Source of the DNA: Pterois miles
Lineage: Eukaryota > Chordata > Actinopteri > Perciformes > Scorpaenidae
NCBI GenBank assembly: GCA_947000775.1
Contig: CAMQGK010000171.1
Span: 980,001-1,044,000 of the forward strand
Direction of reading: 5' to 3'
DNA: 64,000 nucleotides
The first letter of the stretch is position 1; every line of letters starts with the position of its first letter. The notes beneath the pieces were generated by a model. The model worked only from the letters and a program-made list of their open reading frames with translations. It was not told where the DNA came from and made no database searches. Position numbers and translations under genes: made by a program. Shown piece after piece: positions 45,389-57,800 of the stretch.

Positions 45389-45445
45389 GTAAGTGCACAT
45401 TGTCCTTCAAGGCTGAGCGGTCAGTCTTCGGTTTTAACGTCTTAC

Positions 45446-45555
45446 CGCAAATCCTCCTCCGTTCGGCCCTCGGCTTGGAAAAAGTGCAAAGTTCTCTGAA
45501 CCTGCAGCGATGGTCCTTAACACGGTTCACAAGGAGCAGCCGGCCATGTACTTCC
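45446..45555 (-). other. Candidate internal exon on the opposite strand
   Basis: On the minus strand an acceptor (TTTGTTTTACAG) and donor (GTAAGA) bound 110 open bases, with protein text such as HGRLLLVNRVKDHRCRF. An 82-base gap then leads to another possible acceptor (CTGTTTTAG) with an open frame to a stop near 45,207. The peptide is unfamiliar. It competes with the plus-strand candidate; at most one is likely real. Confidence 0.2.
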
Positions 45556-45589
45556 CTGTAAAACAAAAGATTAATAACAAGAATTGACC

Positions 45590-46810
45590 TATGACCTTTT
45601 TCAGTGATGTTTCTGATTCTTTTTCTGTGACATTTTTCGACAGTTTTTTATGTGACTTTTTTTTTTTTTTACCAAGTATGACCTTTTTTCGTTATGTTTG
45701 ATATTGTTAAACATACTATACTAAGACTCTTTACTGCGACATTTTTTTGACATACTATATTACTACTGTTCGACATGCTATGCTGACTTTTTTCCACATA
45801 CTATCAATTTTTTTGACATACTACTACAACTCATGTTTAAAATACTATGACTATTTTTTCAACATACTATACTTAGACTTTTGTTCAACATATGCTATAA
45901 ACAGATTCTTATTTTTTCAATATACTATATGATGCCTTTTTCAACATACTAAGACCTTTAAATTTTTTGACATACTATACTATGACTTACTTTTTGAAAT
46001 ACTATACTTTGATTTCATTTTTTTTTTTATACCATACCACGACTTCATTTTCAACATACTCAATTTTTTTTGACAAACTATAATATCACTTAATTTTTCG
46101 GCATACTGTACAATGACTTATTTTTTAAACGAACCATACTTACTTTTTAAATTTTTTTTGACACACTATACTATGACTTAATTTTTTGCCAAACTAGACA
46201 ATGACTTAATTTGATCGATATACTATGACTTAATTTTTTCGACAAAATATACTTTGACTTATATTTTTTAAAATTCGAATACTTTACTATGACTTGATTT
46301 GACATACTATAACAATTTTTTTCAACATATAGTAGAAATTTGTTTAATCAACATGCTATGCGATGACTTATTTTTTTGACATACTATACAATGACTTAAA
46401 AAACTATTTCAACATACTGCACTGACTTTAAAAACACTTTGAGATACTATACTATGACTTTTTCAAAGAATTTCAACATACTGTAATAGGACTTATACTA
46501 TACTATGACTAATTTTTTTGATATAGTCTACTATTAATTTCTTCGACATACTATACTGTGACTTAATATTGTCGACATACTATGACTTTTTCAAAAAAAT
46601 TTCAACATGCTGTTCTACGACTTAAGTTTTCGATATACTGCACGATGACATTTTAAAACATTTCGACATACTATAGTATGACTTATTATGACTTATTTTT
46701 TTCAACATACTATAAAATGACATCATTTTGTTGACATACTATACTATTACTTAATATTTTCTACATGCTATACTGTGATGATTCTATTGACATACGAAAC
46801 AGTGACTTAT
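45590..46810 (-). repeat. Satellite array, inverted left arm
   Basis: Degenerate tandem copies of a unit like TTTTTCGACATACTATACTA followed by TGACTTA. This is the reverse complement of the unit filling the region from 47,112 rightwards. Spacing is irregular, mostly about 35-45 bases, and many copies are eroded, as expected at the old edge of an array. Confidence 0.85.
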
Positions 46811-47111
46811 TTTAAAATATGAATTTTTAATAATAATATTAATTTTAAATAATTATTTTTTTTAAAAAAAAAAATTTTAAAATTTTTAATATTAAAAATA
46901 TTTTTAAAAAAAAAAAAAAAAAAAATAAAAATTATTTAAAATTTTTTTAAAAATATATAATTTTTTAAAAATATATATTATATATTATATACCTATATTA
47001 TGACTTTTAACAAATAAATTGACACTATATATGACTTGATTTACATACTATAATTTGAAATAATTCTTAAAAAAAAATTTTATAAAAAAAAAAAATAAAT
47101 AAAAAAAAAAT
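46811..47111. repeat. Near-pure A/T segment at the satellite inversion
   Basis: About 180 bases from 46,813 are almost entirely A and T, with many self-complementary words. The segment lies exactly where repeat orientation switches. It could be a hairpin-prone centre of a large inverted repeat or an assembly weak point. Confidence 0.8.
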
Positions 47112-48800
47112 AGTATAGTACGAAATTTTCATGAAAAAAGTCATAGGATAGTACATCGAAAAATTTCCGGAAAAAAGTAATAATATAGTATGTTAACAAA
47201 TTTCATATAAAAAAGTCATAGTATAGTATGTCAAAACGTTTCATGAAAAAAGTCAGTATACTATGTGAAAAATTTTAATGAAAAAGTCATAGTATAGTAT
47301 GTCGAAAAAGTTTCATGATAAAAGTCAGAATAGTTTGACGAAAAAAGTCATAGTAAAGTACGTCGAAAATTTTTATGAAAAAAGTCATAGTATAGCATGT
47401 CAAAAATTTTCAAAAAGTCATAGTATAGTATGTCGAGAAATTTCATGATAAAAATTCATAGTATAGTATGTCGAAATTTTTCATAAAAGTCATAGTATAG
47501 ATGTACGAAAAAAGTCATAGTAAAGTATGTCGAAAATTTTCATGAAAAAGTCAGCATAGCATGTCGAAAATTTTCATAAAAAAAGTCATAGTACAGTATG
47601 TCGAAAAATTCCATGAAAAAAGTCATAGTATAGTATGTCGAAAATTTTCATGATTAAAGTCAGAATAGTTTGACGAAAAAAGTCATAGTATAGTATGTGG
47701 AAAAATTTCATGAAAAAAGTCATAGTATAGTATGGGGAAAAATTTCAGAAAAAAAGTCGTAATATAGTATTTGAAATTTCATTTAAAAGTCAAAGTATAG
47801 TAGTATTTGCCTAGAAGTCATAGATAGATTTTCGAAAAAAGTCATTGTAAAGTATGTCGAAAAATTTTCATAAAAAAAGTCATAGCATGTTCGAAAACTT
47901 TCAAAAAAAAAGTCATAGTACAGTATTCAAAAAAGTATGAAAAGTCGAGAAATTTCATGTTAAAAGTCATAGTATAGTATGTCGAAAATTTTCCTAAAAA
48001 AGTCATAGTATAGATGTACGAAAAAAGTCATTGTAAAGTATGTTGAAAATTTTCATGAAAAAGTCAATACTATCAAAAAATAGTATAGTATGTCAAAAAT
48101 TTTCATAAAAAAAGTCAAATAGTACATGAAATTTTTATATAGTATGTCGAAAAATTTCATGAAAAAAGTCATAGTATAGCATGACAAAAAAGTCATACTA
48201 TACATGTCGAAAAATTTCATGAAAAAGTCATAGCATAGTATGTCGAAAACTTTCAAGAAAAAAGTCATAGTACAGTATGTCAAAAAAGTCCATGAAAAAA
48301 GTCATAGTATAGCATGTTGAAAATTTTCAAAAAAAAGTCATGGTATAGTATGTCGAAAAATTTTCATAAAAAAGTCATGGTAGAGATTGATGAAAAAAAG
48401 TCATTGTTTAGTATGTCGAAAAATTTCATGAAAAAAGTCAAGTATAGTACATCGAAATTTTTCATGCAAAAAGTCAAGTATGGAGATGTGGCGAAAATTT
48501 TCATGAAAGATGGAAAAAGTCATAGGTGTAGTATGATGAAAAAAGTAGAAAAGAAATCCAAAATTTTTGTGACAAAAAGTCATACTACAGTATGTCGAAA
48601 AATTTCATGAAAAAACGTCATAGTATAGTATGTCGAAAAATTTCATGATTAAAGTCAGAATAGTTTGACAAAAAAAAGTCATAGTATAGCATGTGGAAAA
48701 ATTTCATGAAAAAAGTCATGTCAAAAAATTACATGAAAAAAATCATAGTATAGCATGTCGAAAATTTTCATTAAAAAAGTCATAGTATAGTATGACAAAA
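47112..48800 (+). repeat. Satellite array, 38-bp unit
   Basis: Tandem copies of a 37-38 base unit made of AGTCATAGTATAGTATGTCG followed by AAAAATTTCATGAAAAA. Copies vary by indels and substitutions. Similar 38-bp blocks reappear at about 49,540-50,010 and 51,140-51,330 inside the 155-bp part. Open frames here are by-products. Confidence 0.93.
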
Positions 48801-51800
48801 AAGTCATAGTATAGTATGTCGAAATTTTTCGATGAAAACGTCAAATTTTTGTATGTTGAAAAAAATCATGAAAACAGTCATGTTATATGGCATGTAAAAT
48901 TATTCTATGGTGGAAAAAAGTCATTTCATCGAATGTTGAAAAATTTTACAAAACAAATGTCAGCATAGTATGTCGAAAATTTTAAGAAAAAAAAAAAAAT
49001 TTTGTATGTTGAAAAAAACATGAAAACGGTCGTATAAAGATGTAAATCATTCTGGGGAAAATTTTGGAAAATTTAAAAAATAGTATAGTATGTTGAAAAT
49101 TTTACGATAAAAACGTCAAATTTTTGTATGTTGAAAAAAATCATGAAAACGGTTGTTTTATAGCATGTAAAATGAATCTATGGTGGAAAAAAGTAATTTT
49201 ATCGAATGTTGAAAAATTTTACAAAACAAATGTAAGCATAGTATGTCGAAAATTTTACGAAAAAAACTCAAATTTTTGTATGTTGAAAAAAATCATGAAA
49301 ACGGTCGTATTATAGCATGTAAAATGAATCTATGGAGGAAAAAAGTCATTTCGTGAAATGTTGGAAAATTTAACAAAAAAACCCTCAGTATACATAGTAT
49401 GTCGAAATTTTTCGCTGATAACGTCAAATTTTTATGATGTTGAAAAAAAACATGAAAACGGTCGTATTATAGCATGTAAAATGATTCTACGGTAGAGAAA
49501 AGTCATTTCGTGAAATGTTGGAAAATTTTACAAAAAAAAAAACCGTCATAGTATAGTATGTCGAGAAATTTCATGATAAAAAAGTCATAGTATGGTATGT
49601 CGAAAATTTTCATAAAAGTCAGTATAGATTTACGAAAAAAGTCATAGTAAAGTATGTCGAAAATTTTCATGAAAAAAGTCAGTATAGCATGTCAAAAATT
49701 TTCAAAAAAAAGTCAGTATAGTATTTCGAAAAATTTCACGAAAAAAGTCATAGTATAGTATGTGGAGAAATTTCATGATAAAAAGTCATAGTATAGTATA
49801 TCGAAAATTTTCATGAAAAAAAAAGTCATACTATAGTATGTCGAAAATTTTCATGATAAAAGTCAGTATAGTTTGACGAAAAAAGTCAGTAAAGTATGTC
49901 GAAAATTTTCATAAAAAAGTCATAGTATAGTCTTTCGAAAATTTTGATGAAAAAGGCCATAGTATAGTATGACGAAGAAAGTCACAGTATAGTCTGTCGA
50001 AATTTTTCGATGAAAATGTCAAATTTTTTTGATGTTGAAAAAAAATCATGAAAATGGTCGTATTATAGCATGTAAAATGATTCTATGGTGGAAAAAAGTC
50101 ATTTCCTAAAATGGTGGAAAGTTTTAAAAAAAAAACGTCACAGTATAGTATGTTGAAAATTTTACGATAAAAACGTCAAATTTTTGTATGTTGAAAAAAA
50201 TCATGAAAACGGTTGTTTTATAGCATGTAAAATGAATCTATGGTGGAAAAAAGTCATTTTATTGAATGTTGAAAAATTTTACAAAAAAAAGGTCAGCATA
50301 GCATGTCGAAAATTTTACGAAAAAAACGTCAGATTTTTTTTGATGTTGAAAAAAACCATGAAAACAGTCATAGTATAGTATGTCGAAATTTTTCGATGAA
50401 AACGTCAAATTTTTGTATGTTGAAAAAAATCATGAAAACAGTCATGTTATATGGCATGTAAAATGAATATATGGTGGAAAAAAGTCATTTTAACGAATGT
50501 TGGAAAATTTTACAAAAAAAACGTAATAGTATAGTATGTCGAAAATTTTACGAAAAAAACCCTCAAATTTTTGTATGTAGGAAAAAAACATGAAAACGGT
50601 CATATTATAGCATGTAAAATGATTCTATTTAAGAAAAAAGTCATTTCATGAAATGTTGGAAAATTTTACCAAAAAAAGTAATAGTATAGTATGTCGAAAT
50701 TTTTTCGATGAAAACGTCAAATTTTTTTGATGTTGAAAAAAACCATGAAAACGGTCGTATTATAGCATGTAAAATGAACTATGGTGGAAAAAAGTCATTT
50801 CGTGAAATGGTGGAATATTGTACAAGAAAACGTCATAGTATAGTATGTCTAAATTTTTCGATAAAAATGTCAAATTTTTTTGATGTTGAAAAAAACCATG
50901 AAAACAGTCGTATTATAGCATGTAAAATGAATCTATGGTGGAAAAAGGTCATTTCGTGAAATGTTGGAAAATTTTACAAAAAAACGTCATAGTATAGTAT
51001 GTCGAAATTTTTCGATGAAAACGTCAAATTTTTTTGATGTTGAAAAAAATCATGAAAACTGTCGTATTATAGCATGTAAAATGTTGCTGTGGTTGAAAAA
51101 AGTCATTTCGTGAAATGTTGGAAAATTTTACAAAAAAAAACCGTCATAGTACAGTATGTGGAGAAATTTCATGATAAAAAGTCATAGTATAGTATATCGA
51201 AAATCTTCATGAAAAAAGTCATAGTATAGTATGTGGAAAATTTTTATTAAAAAAAGTCATAGTATAGTCTTTTGAAAATTTTGATGAAAAAAGCCATAGT
51301 ATAGTATGACGAAGAAAGTCATAGTATAGTATGTCGTAATTTTTCGATGAAAACGTCAAATTTTTTTGATGTTGAAAAAAAAACATGAAAACGGTCGTAT
51401 TATAGCATGTAAAATGAATCGATGGTGGAAAAAAGTAATTTTATCGAATGTTGAAAAACTTAAAAAAAAGAAACGTCATAGTATAGTATGTCGAAATTTT
51501 TCGATAAAAATGTCAATTTTTTTTGATGTTAGAAAACATGAAAACGGTCGTATTATAGCATGTAAAATGATTCTATTGAAGAAAAAAAGTCATATCATGA
51601 AATGTTGGAAAATTTTACAAAAAAAAAACGTCATAGTATAGTATGTCGAAATTTTTCGATGAAAACGTCAAATTTTTTTGATGTTGAAGAAAACATGAAA
51701 ACGGTCGTATTATAGCATGTAAAATGATTCTATGGAAGAAAAAAGTCATTTCGTGAAATGTTGGAAAATTTTACAAAAAATGTCATTAGTATGTCGAAAA

Positions 51801-54800
51801 TTTTATGAAAAAACGTCAGTTTTTTTTGATGTTGAAAAAAATCATGAAAACGGTCGTATTATAGCATGTAAACTGATTCTATGGTGGAAAAAAGTCAATT
51901 CGTGAAATGTTGGAAAATTTTACAAAAAAAAGTCAAAGTATAGTATGTCGAAATTTTTTGATGAAAACGTCAAATTTTGTTGATGTTGAAAAAAAACATG
52001 AAAACGGTCGTATTATAGCATGTAAAATAATTCTATGGTGGAAAAAAGTCATTTTAACGAATGTTGAAAAATTTTACAAAAAAAACGAAATAGTATAGTA
52101 TGTCGAAAATTATATGAAAAAAACGTCAAATTTTGTATGTTGAAAAAAATTATGCAAACGGTCGTATTATAGCATGTCAAATGATTCTATGGAAGAAAAA
52201 AGTCATTTCGTGAAATGTTGGAAAATTTTACAAAAAAAACGTCATAGTATAGTATGTCGAAATTTTTCGATGAAAAGGTCAAATTTTTTTGATGTTGAAA
52301 AAAATCATGAAAACGGTCGTATTATAGCATGTAAAATGATTCCATGGAAGAAAAAAGTCATTTCGTGAAATGTTGGAAAATTTTTCAAAAAAAAGTCATA
52401 GTATAATCGAAATTTTTCGATGAAAACATCAAATTTTTTTGATGTTAGAAAACATGAAAACGATCGTATTATAGCATGTAAAATGATTCTATAGTGGAAA
52501 AAAGTCATTTTATCGAATGTTGAAAAATTTTACAAAAAAAATGTCATAGCATAGTATGTCGAAAATTTTACGAAAAAAACGTCAAATTTTTTTGATGTTG
52601 AAAAAAACTATGAAAACGGTCATATTATAGCATGTAAAATGAATATATGGTGGAAAAATGTCATTTTAACGAATGTTGGAAAATTTTACAAAAAAAACGT
52701 CATAGTATAGTATGTCGAAATTTTTCGATGAAAACGTCAAATTTTTTTGATGTTGAAAAAAAACATGAAAACGGTCGTATTATAGCATGTAAAATGAATC
52801 TATGGTGGAAAAAAGTCATTTCGTGAAGTGTTGGAAAATTTTTCAAAAAAAGTCATAGTATAGTATGTCGAAATTTTTCGATGAAAACATCAATTTTTTT
52901 GATGTTAGAAAACATGAAAACGATCGTATTATAGCATGTAAAATGAATATATGGTGGAAAAATGTCATTTTAACGAATGTTGAAAAATTTTACAAAAAAA
53001 CGAAATAGTATAGTATGTCGAAAATTATACGAAAAAAACCCTCAAAATTTTGTATGTTGAAAAAAATTATGAAAACGGTCGTATTATAGCATGTAAAATG
53101 ATTCTATTGAAGAAAAAAGTCATATCATGAAATGTTGGAAAATTTTACAGAAAAAAAAAACGTCATAGCATAGTATGTCGAAATTTTTCGATGAAAACAT
53201 CAAATTTTTTTGATGTTGAAAAAAACCATGAAAACGGTCGTATTATAGCATGTAAAATGATTCTATGGAAGAAAAAAGTCATTTCGTGAAATGCTGGAAA
53301 ATTTCACAAAAAAACGAAATAGTATAGTATGTCGAAATTTTTCGATGAAAATGTCAAATTTTTTTGATGTTGAAAAAAACCATGAAAACGGTTGTATTAT
53401 AGCATGTAAAATGAATCTATGGTGGAAAAAAGTAATTTTATCGAATGTTGAAAAACAAAAAAAAAAGAAACGTCATAGTATAGTATGTCGAAATTTTTCG
53501 ATAAAAATATCAAATTTTTTTGATGTTAGAAAACATGAAAACGGTCGTATTATAGCATGTAAAATGATTCTATTGAAGAAAAAAGTCATATCATGAAATG
53601 TTGGAAAATTTTACAGAAAAAAAAACGTCATAGCATAGTATGTCGAAATTTTTCGATGAAAACATCAAATTTTTTTGATGTTGAAAAAAACCATGAAAAC
53701 GGTCGTATTATAGCATGTAAAATGATTCTATGGAAGAAAAAAGTCATTTCGTGAAATGCTGGAAAATTTAACACAAAAAAACGAAATAGTATAGTATGTC
53801 GAAATTTTTCGATGAAAACGTCAAATTTTTTTGATGTTGAAAAAAACCATGAAAACGGTCGTATTATAGCATGTAAAATGATTCTATAGTGGAAAAAAGT
53901 CATTTTATCGAATGTTGAAAAATTTTACAAAAAATGTCGTAGTATAGTATGTCGAAAATTTTACGAAAAAAACGTCAAATTTTTTTGATGTTGAAAAAAA
54001 ACTGTGAAAACGGTCATATAGCATGTAAAATGAATATATGGTGGAAAAAAGTCATTTTAACGAATGTTGAAAAATTTTACAAAAAAAAAGAAATAGTATA
54101 GTATGTCGAAAATTTTACGAAAAAAACCCTCAAAATTTTGTATGTTGAAAAAAATTATGAAAACGGTCGTATTATAGCATGTAAAATGATTCTATGGAAG
54201 AAAAAAGTCATTTCGTGAAATGTTGGAAAATTTTACAAAAAAAACGTCATAGTATAGTATGTCGAAATTTTTCGATGAAAACGTCAAATTTTTTTGATGT
54301 TGAAAAAAAACATGAAAACGGTCGTATTATAGCATGTAAAACGATTCTATGGTGGAAAAAAGTCATTTCATGAAATGGTGGAATATTTCACAAAAAAAAG
54401 TCATAGTATAGTATGTCGAAATTTTTCGATAAAAATGTCAAATTTTTTTTATGTTAGAAAACATGAAATCGGTCGTATTGTAGCATGTAAAATGATTCTA
54501 TGGAAGAAAAAAGTCATTTCGTGAAATGTTGGAAAATTTCACAAAAAAACGTCATAGTATAGTATGTCGAAATTTTTACGAAAAAAACGTCAAATTTTTT
54601 TGATGTTAAAAAAAACTATGAAAACGGTCATATTATAGCATGTAAAATGAATATATGTTGGGAAAAAAGTCATTTTAACGAATGTTGAAAAATTTTACAA
54701 AAAAAAAAACAAATAGTATAGTATGTCGAAAATTATACGAAAAAAACCCTCAAATTTTTGTATGTTGAAAAAAATTATGAAAACGATCGTATTATAGCAT

Positions 54801-57800
54801 GTAAAATGATTCTATTGAAGAAAAAAGTCATTTCGTGAAATGTTGGAAAATTTTACAAAAAAAAAAAGTCATAGTATAGTATGTCGGAAATTTTTCGATA
54901 AAAATGTCAAATTTTTTTGATGTTGAAAAAAATCATGAAAACAGTCGTATTATAGCATGTAAAACGATTCTATGGTGGAAAAAAGTCATTTTGTGAAATG
55001 GTGGAATATTTCACAAAAAAAAGTCATAGTATAGTATGTCGAAATTTTTCGATGAAAACGTCAAATTTTTTTGATGTTGAAAAAAAACATGAAAACGGTC
55101 GTATTATAGCATGTAAAATGATTCTATGGTGGAAAAAATCATTTTATCGAATGTTGAAAAATTTTACAAAAAATGTCATAGTATAGTATGTCGAAAATTT
55201 TACGAAAAAAACGTCAAATTTTTTTGATGTTGAAAAAAACTATGAAAACGGTCATATTATAGCATGTAAAATGAATATATGGTGGAAAAAAGTCATTTTA
55301 ACGAATGTTGAAAAATCTTACAAAAAATACGAAATAGTACAGTATGTCGAAAATTTTACGAAAAAAAAACCCTCAAATTTTTGTATGTTGAAAAAAAATA
55401 TGAAAACGATCGTATTATAGCATGTATAATGATTCTATGGTGGAAAAAAGTCATTTCATGAAATGGTGGAATATTTCACAAAAAAAAGTCATAGTATAGT
55501 ATGTCGAAATTTTTCGATGAAAATGTCAAATTTTTTTGATGTTGAAAAAAAACCATGAAAACGGTCGTATTATAGCATGTAAAATGAATCTATGGTGGAA
55601 AAAAGTAATTTTATCGAATGTTGAAAAACTTTAAAAAAAAAACGTCATAGTATAGTATGTCGAAATTTTTCGATAAAAATATCAAATTTTTTTGATGTTA
55701 GAAAACATGAAAACGGTCGTATTATAGCATGTAAAATGATTCTATTGAAGAAAAAAGTCATATCATGAAATGTTGGAAAATTTTACAGAAAAAAAAAACG
55801 TCATAGCATAGTATGTCGAAATTTTTCGATGAAAACATCAAATTTTTTTGATGTTGAAAAAAACCATGAAAACGGTCGTATTATAGCATGTAAAATGATT
55901 CTATGGAAGAAAAAAGTCATTTCGTGAAATGCTGGAAAATTTCACAAAAAAACGAAATAGTATAGTATGTCGAAATTTTTCGATGAAAACGTCAAATTTT
56001 GTTGATGTTGAAAAAAACCATGAAAACGGTCGTATTATAGCATGTAAAATGATTCTATAGTGGAAAAAAGTCATTTTATCGAATGTTGAAAAATTTTACA
56101 AAAAATGTCATAGTATAGTATGTCGAAAATTTTACGAAAAAAACGTCAAATTTTTTTGATGTTGAAAAAAAACTGTGAAAACGGTCATATTATAGCATGT
56201 AAAATGAATATATGGTGGAAAAAAGTCATTTTAACGAATGTTGAAAAATTTTACAAAAAAAAAACGAAATAGTATAGTATGTCGAAAATTTTACGATAAA
56301 AAACCCTCAAAATTTTGTATGTTGAAAAAAATTATGAAAACGGTCGTATTATAGCATGTAAAATGAATCTATGGTGGAAAAAAGTCATTTCGTGAAGTGT
56401 TGGAAAATTTTTCAAAAAAAGTCATAGTATAGTATGTCGAAATTTTTCGATGAAAACGTCAAATTTTTTTGATGTTGAAAAAAATCATGAAAACGGTCGT
56501 ATTATAGCATGTAAAACGATTCTATGGTGGAAAAAAGTCATTTTGTGAAATGGTGGAATATTTCACAAAAAAAAGTCATAGTATAGTATGTCGAAATTTT
56601 TCGATGAAAACGTCAAATTTTTTTGATGTTGAAAAAAAACATGAAAACGGTCGTATTATAGCATGTAAAATGATTCTATGGTGGAAAAAAGTCATTTTAT
56701 CGAATGTTGAAAAATTTTACAAAAAATGTCGTAGTATAGTATGTCGAAAATTTTACGAAAAAAACGTCAAATTTTTTTGATGTTGAAAAAAAACTGTGAA
56801 AACGGTCATATTATAGCATGTAAAATGAATATATGGTGGAAAAAAGTCATTTTAACGAATGTTGAAAAATTTTACAAAAAAAAGAAATAGTATAGTATGT
56901 CGAAAATTTTACGAAAAAAAAACGTCAAATTTTTTTGATGTTAAAAAAAACTATGAAAACGGTCATATTATAGCATGTAAAATGAATATATGTTGGAAAA
57001 AAGTCATTTTAACGAATGATGAAAAATTTTACAAAAAAAAAAACAAATAGTATAGTATGTCGAAAATTATACGAAAAAAACCCTCAAATTTTTGTATGTT
57101 GAAAAAAATTATGAAAACGATCGTATTATAGCATGTAAAATGATTCTATTGAAGAAAAAAGTCATTTCGTGAAATGTTGGAAAATTTTACAAAAAAAAAA
57201 AGTCATAGTATAGTATGTCGGAAATTTTTCGATAAAAATGTCAAATTTTTTTGATGTTGAAAAAAATCATGAAAACAGTCGTATTATAGCATGTAAAACG
57301 ATTCTATGGTGGAAAAAAGTCATTTTGTGAAATGGTGGAATATTTCACAAAAAAAAGTCATAGTATAGTATGTCGAAATTTTTCGATGAAAACGTCAAAT
57401 TTTTTTGATGTTGAAAAAAAACATGAAAACGGTCGTATTATAGCATGTAAAATGATTCTATGGTGGAAAAAAGTCATTTTATCGAATGTTGAAAAATTTT
57501 ACAAAAAAATGTCATAGTATAGTATGTCGAAAATTTTACGAAAAAAACGTCAAATTTTTTTGATGTTGAAAAAAACTATGAAAACGGTCATATTATAGCA
57601 TGTAAAATGAATATATGGTGGAAAAAAGTCATTTTAACGAATGTTGAAAAATCTTACAAAAAATACGAAATAGTACAGTATGTCGAAAATTTTACGAAAA
57701 AAAACCCTCAAATTTTTGTATGTTGAAAAAAAATATGAAAACGATCGTATTATAGCATGTAAAATGATTCTATGGTGGAAAAAAGTCATTTCATGAAATG

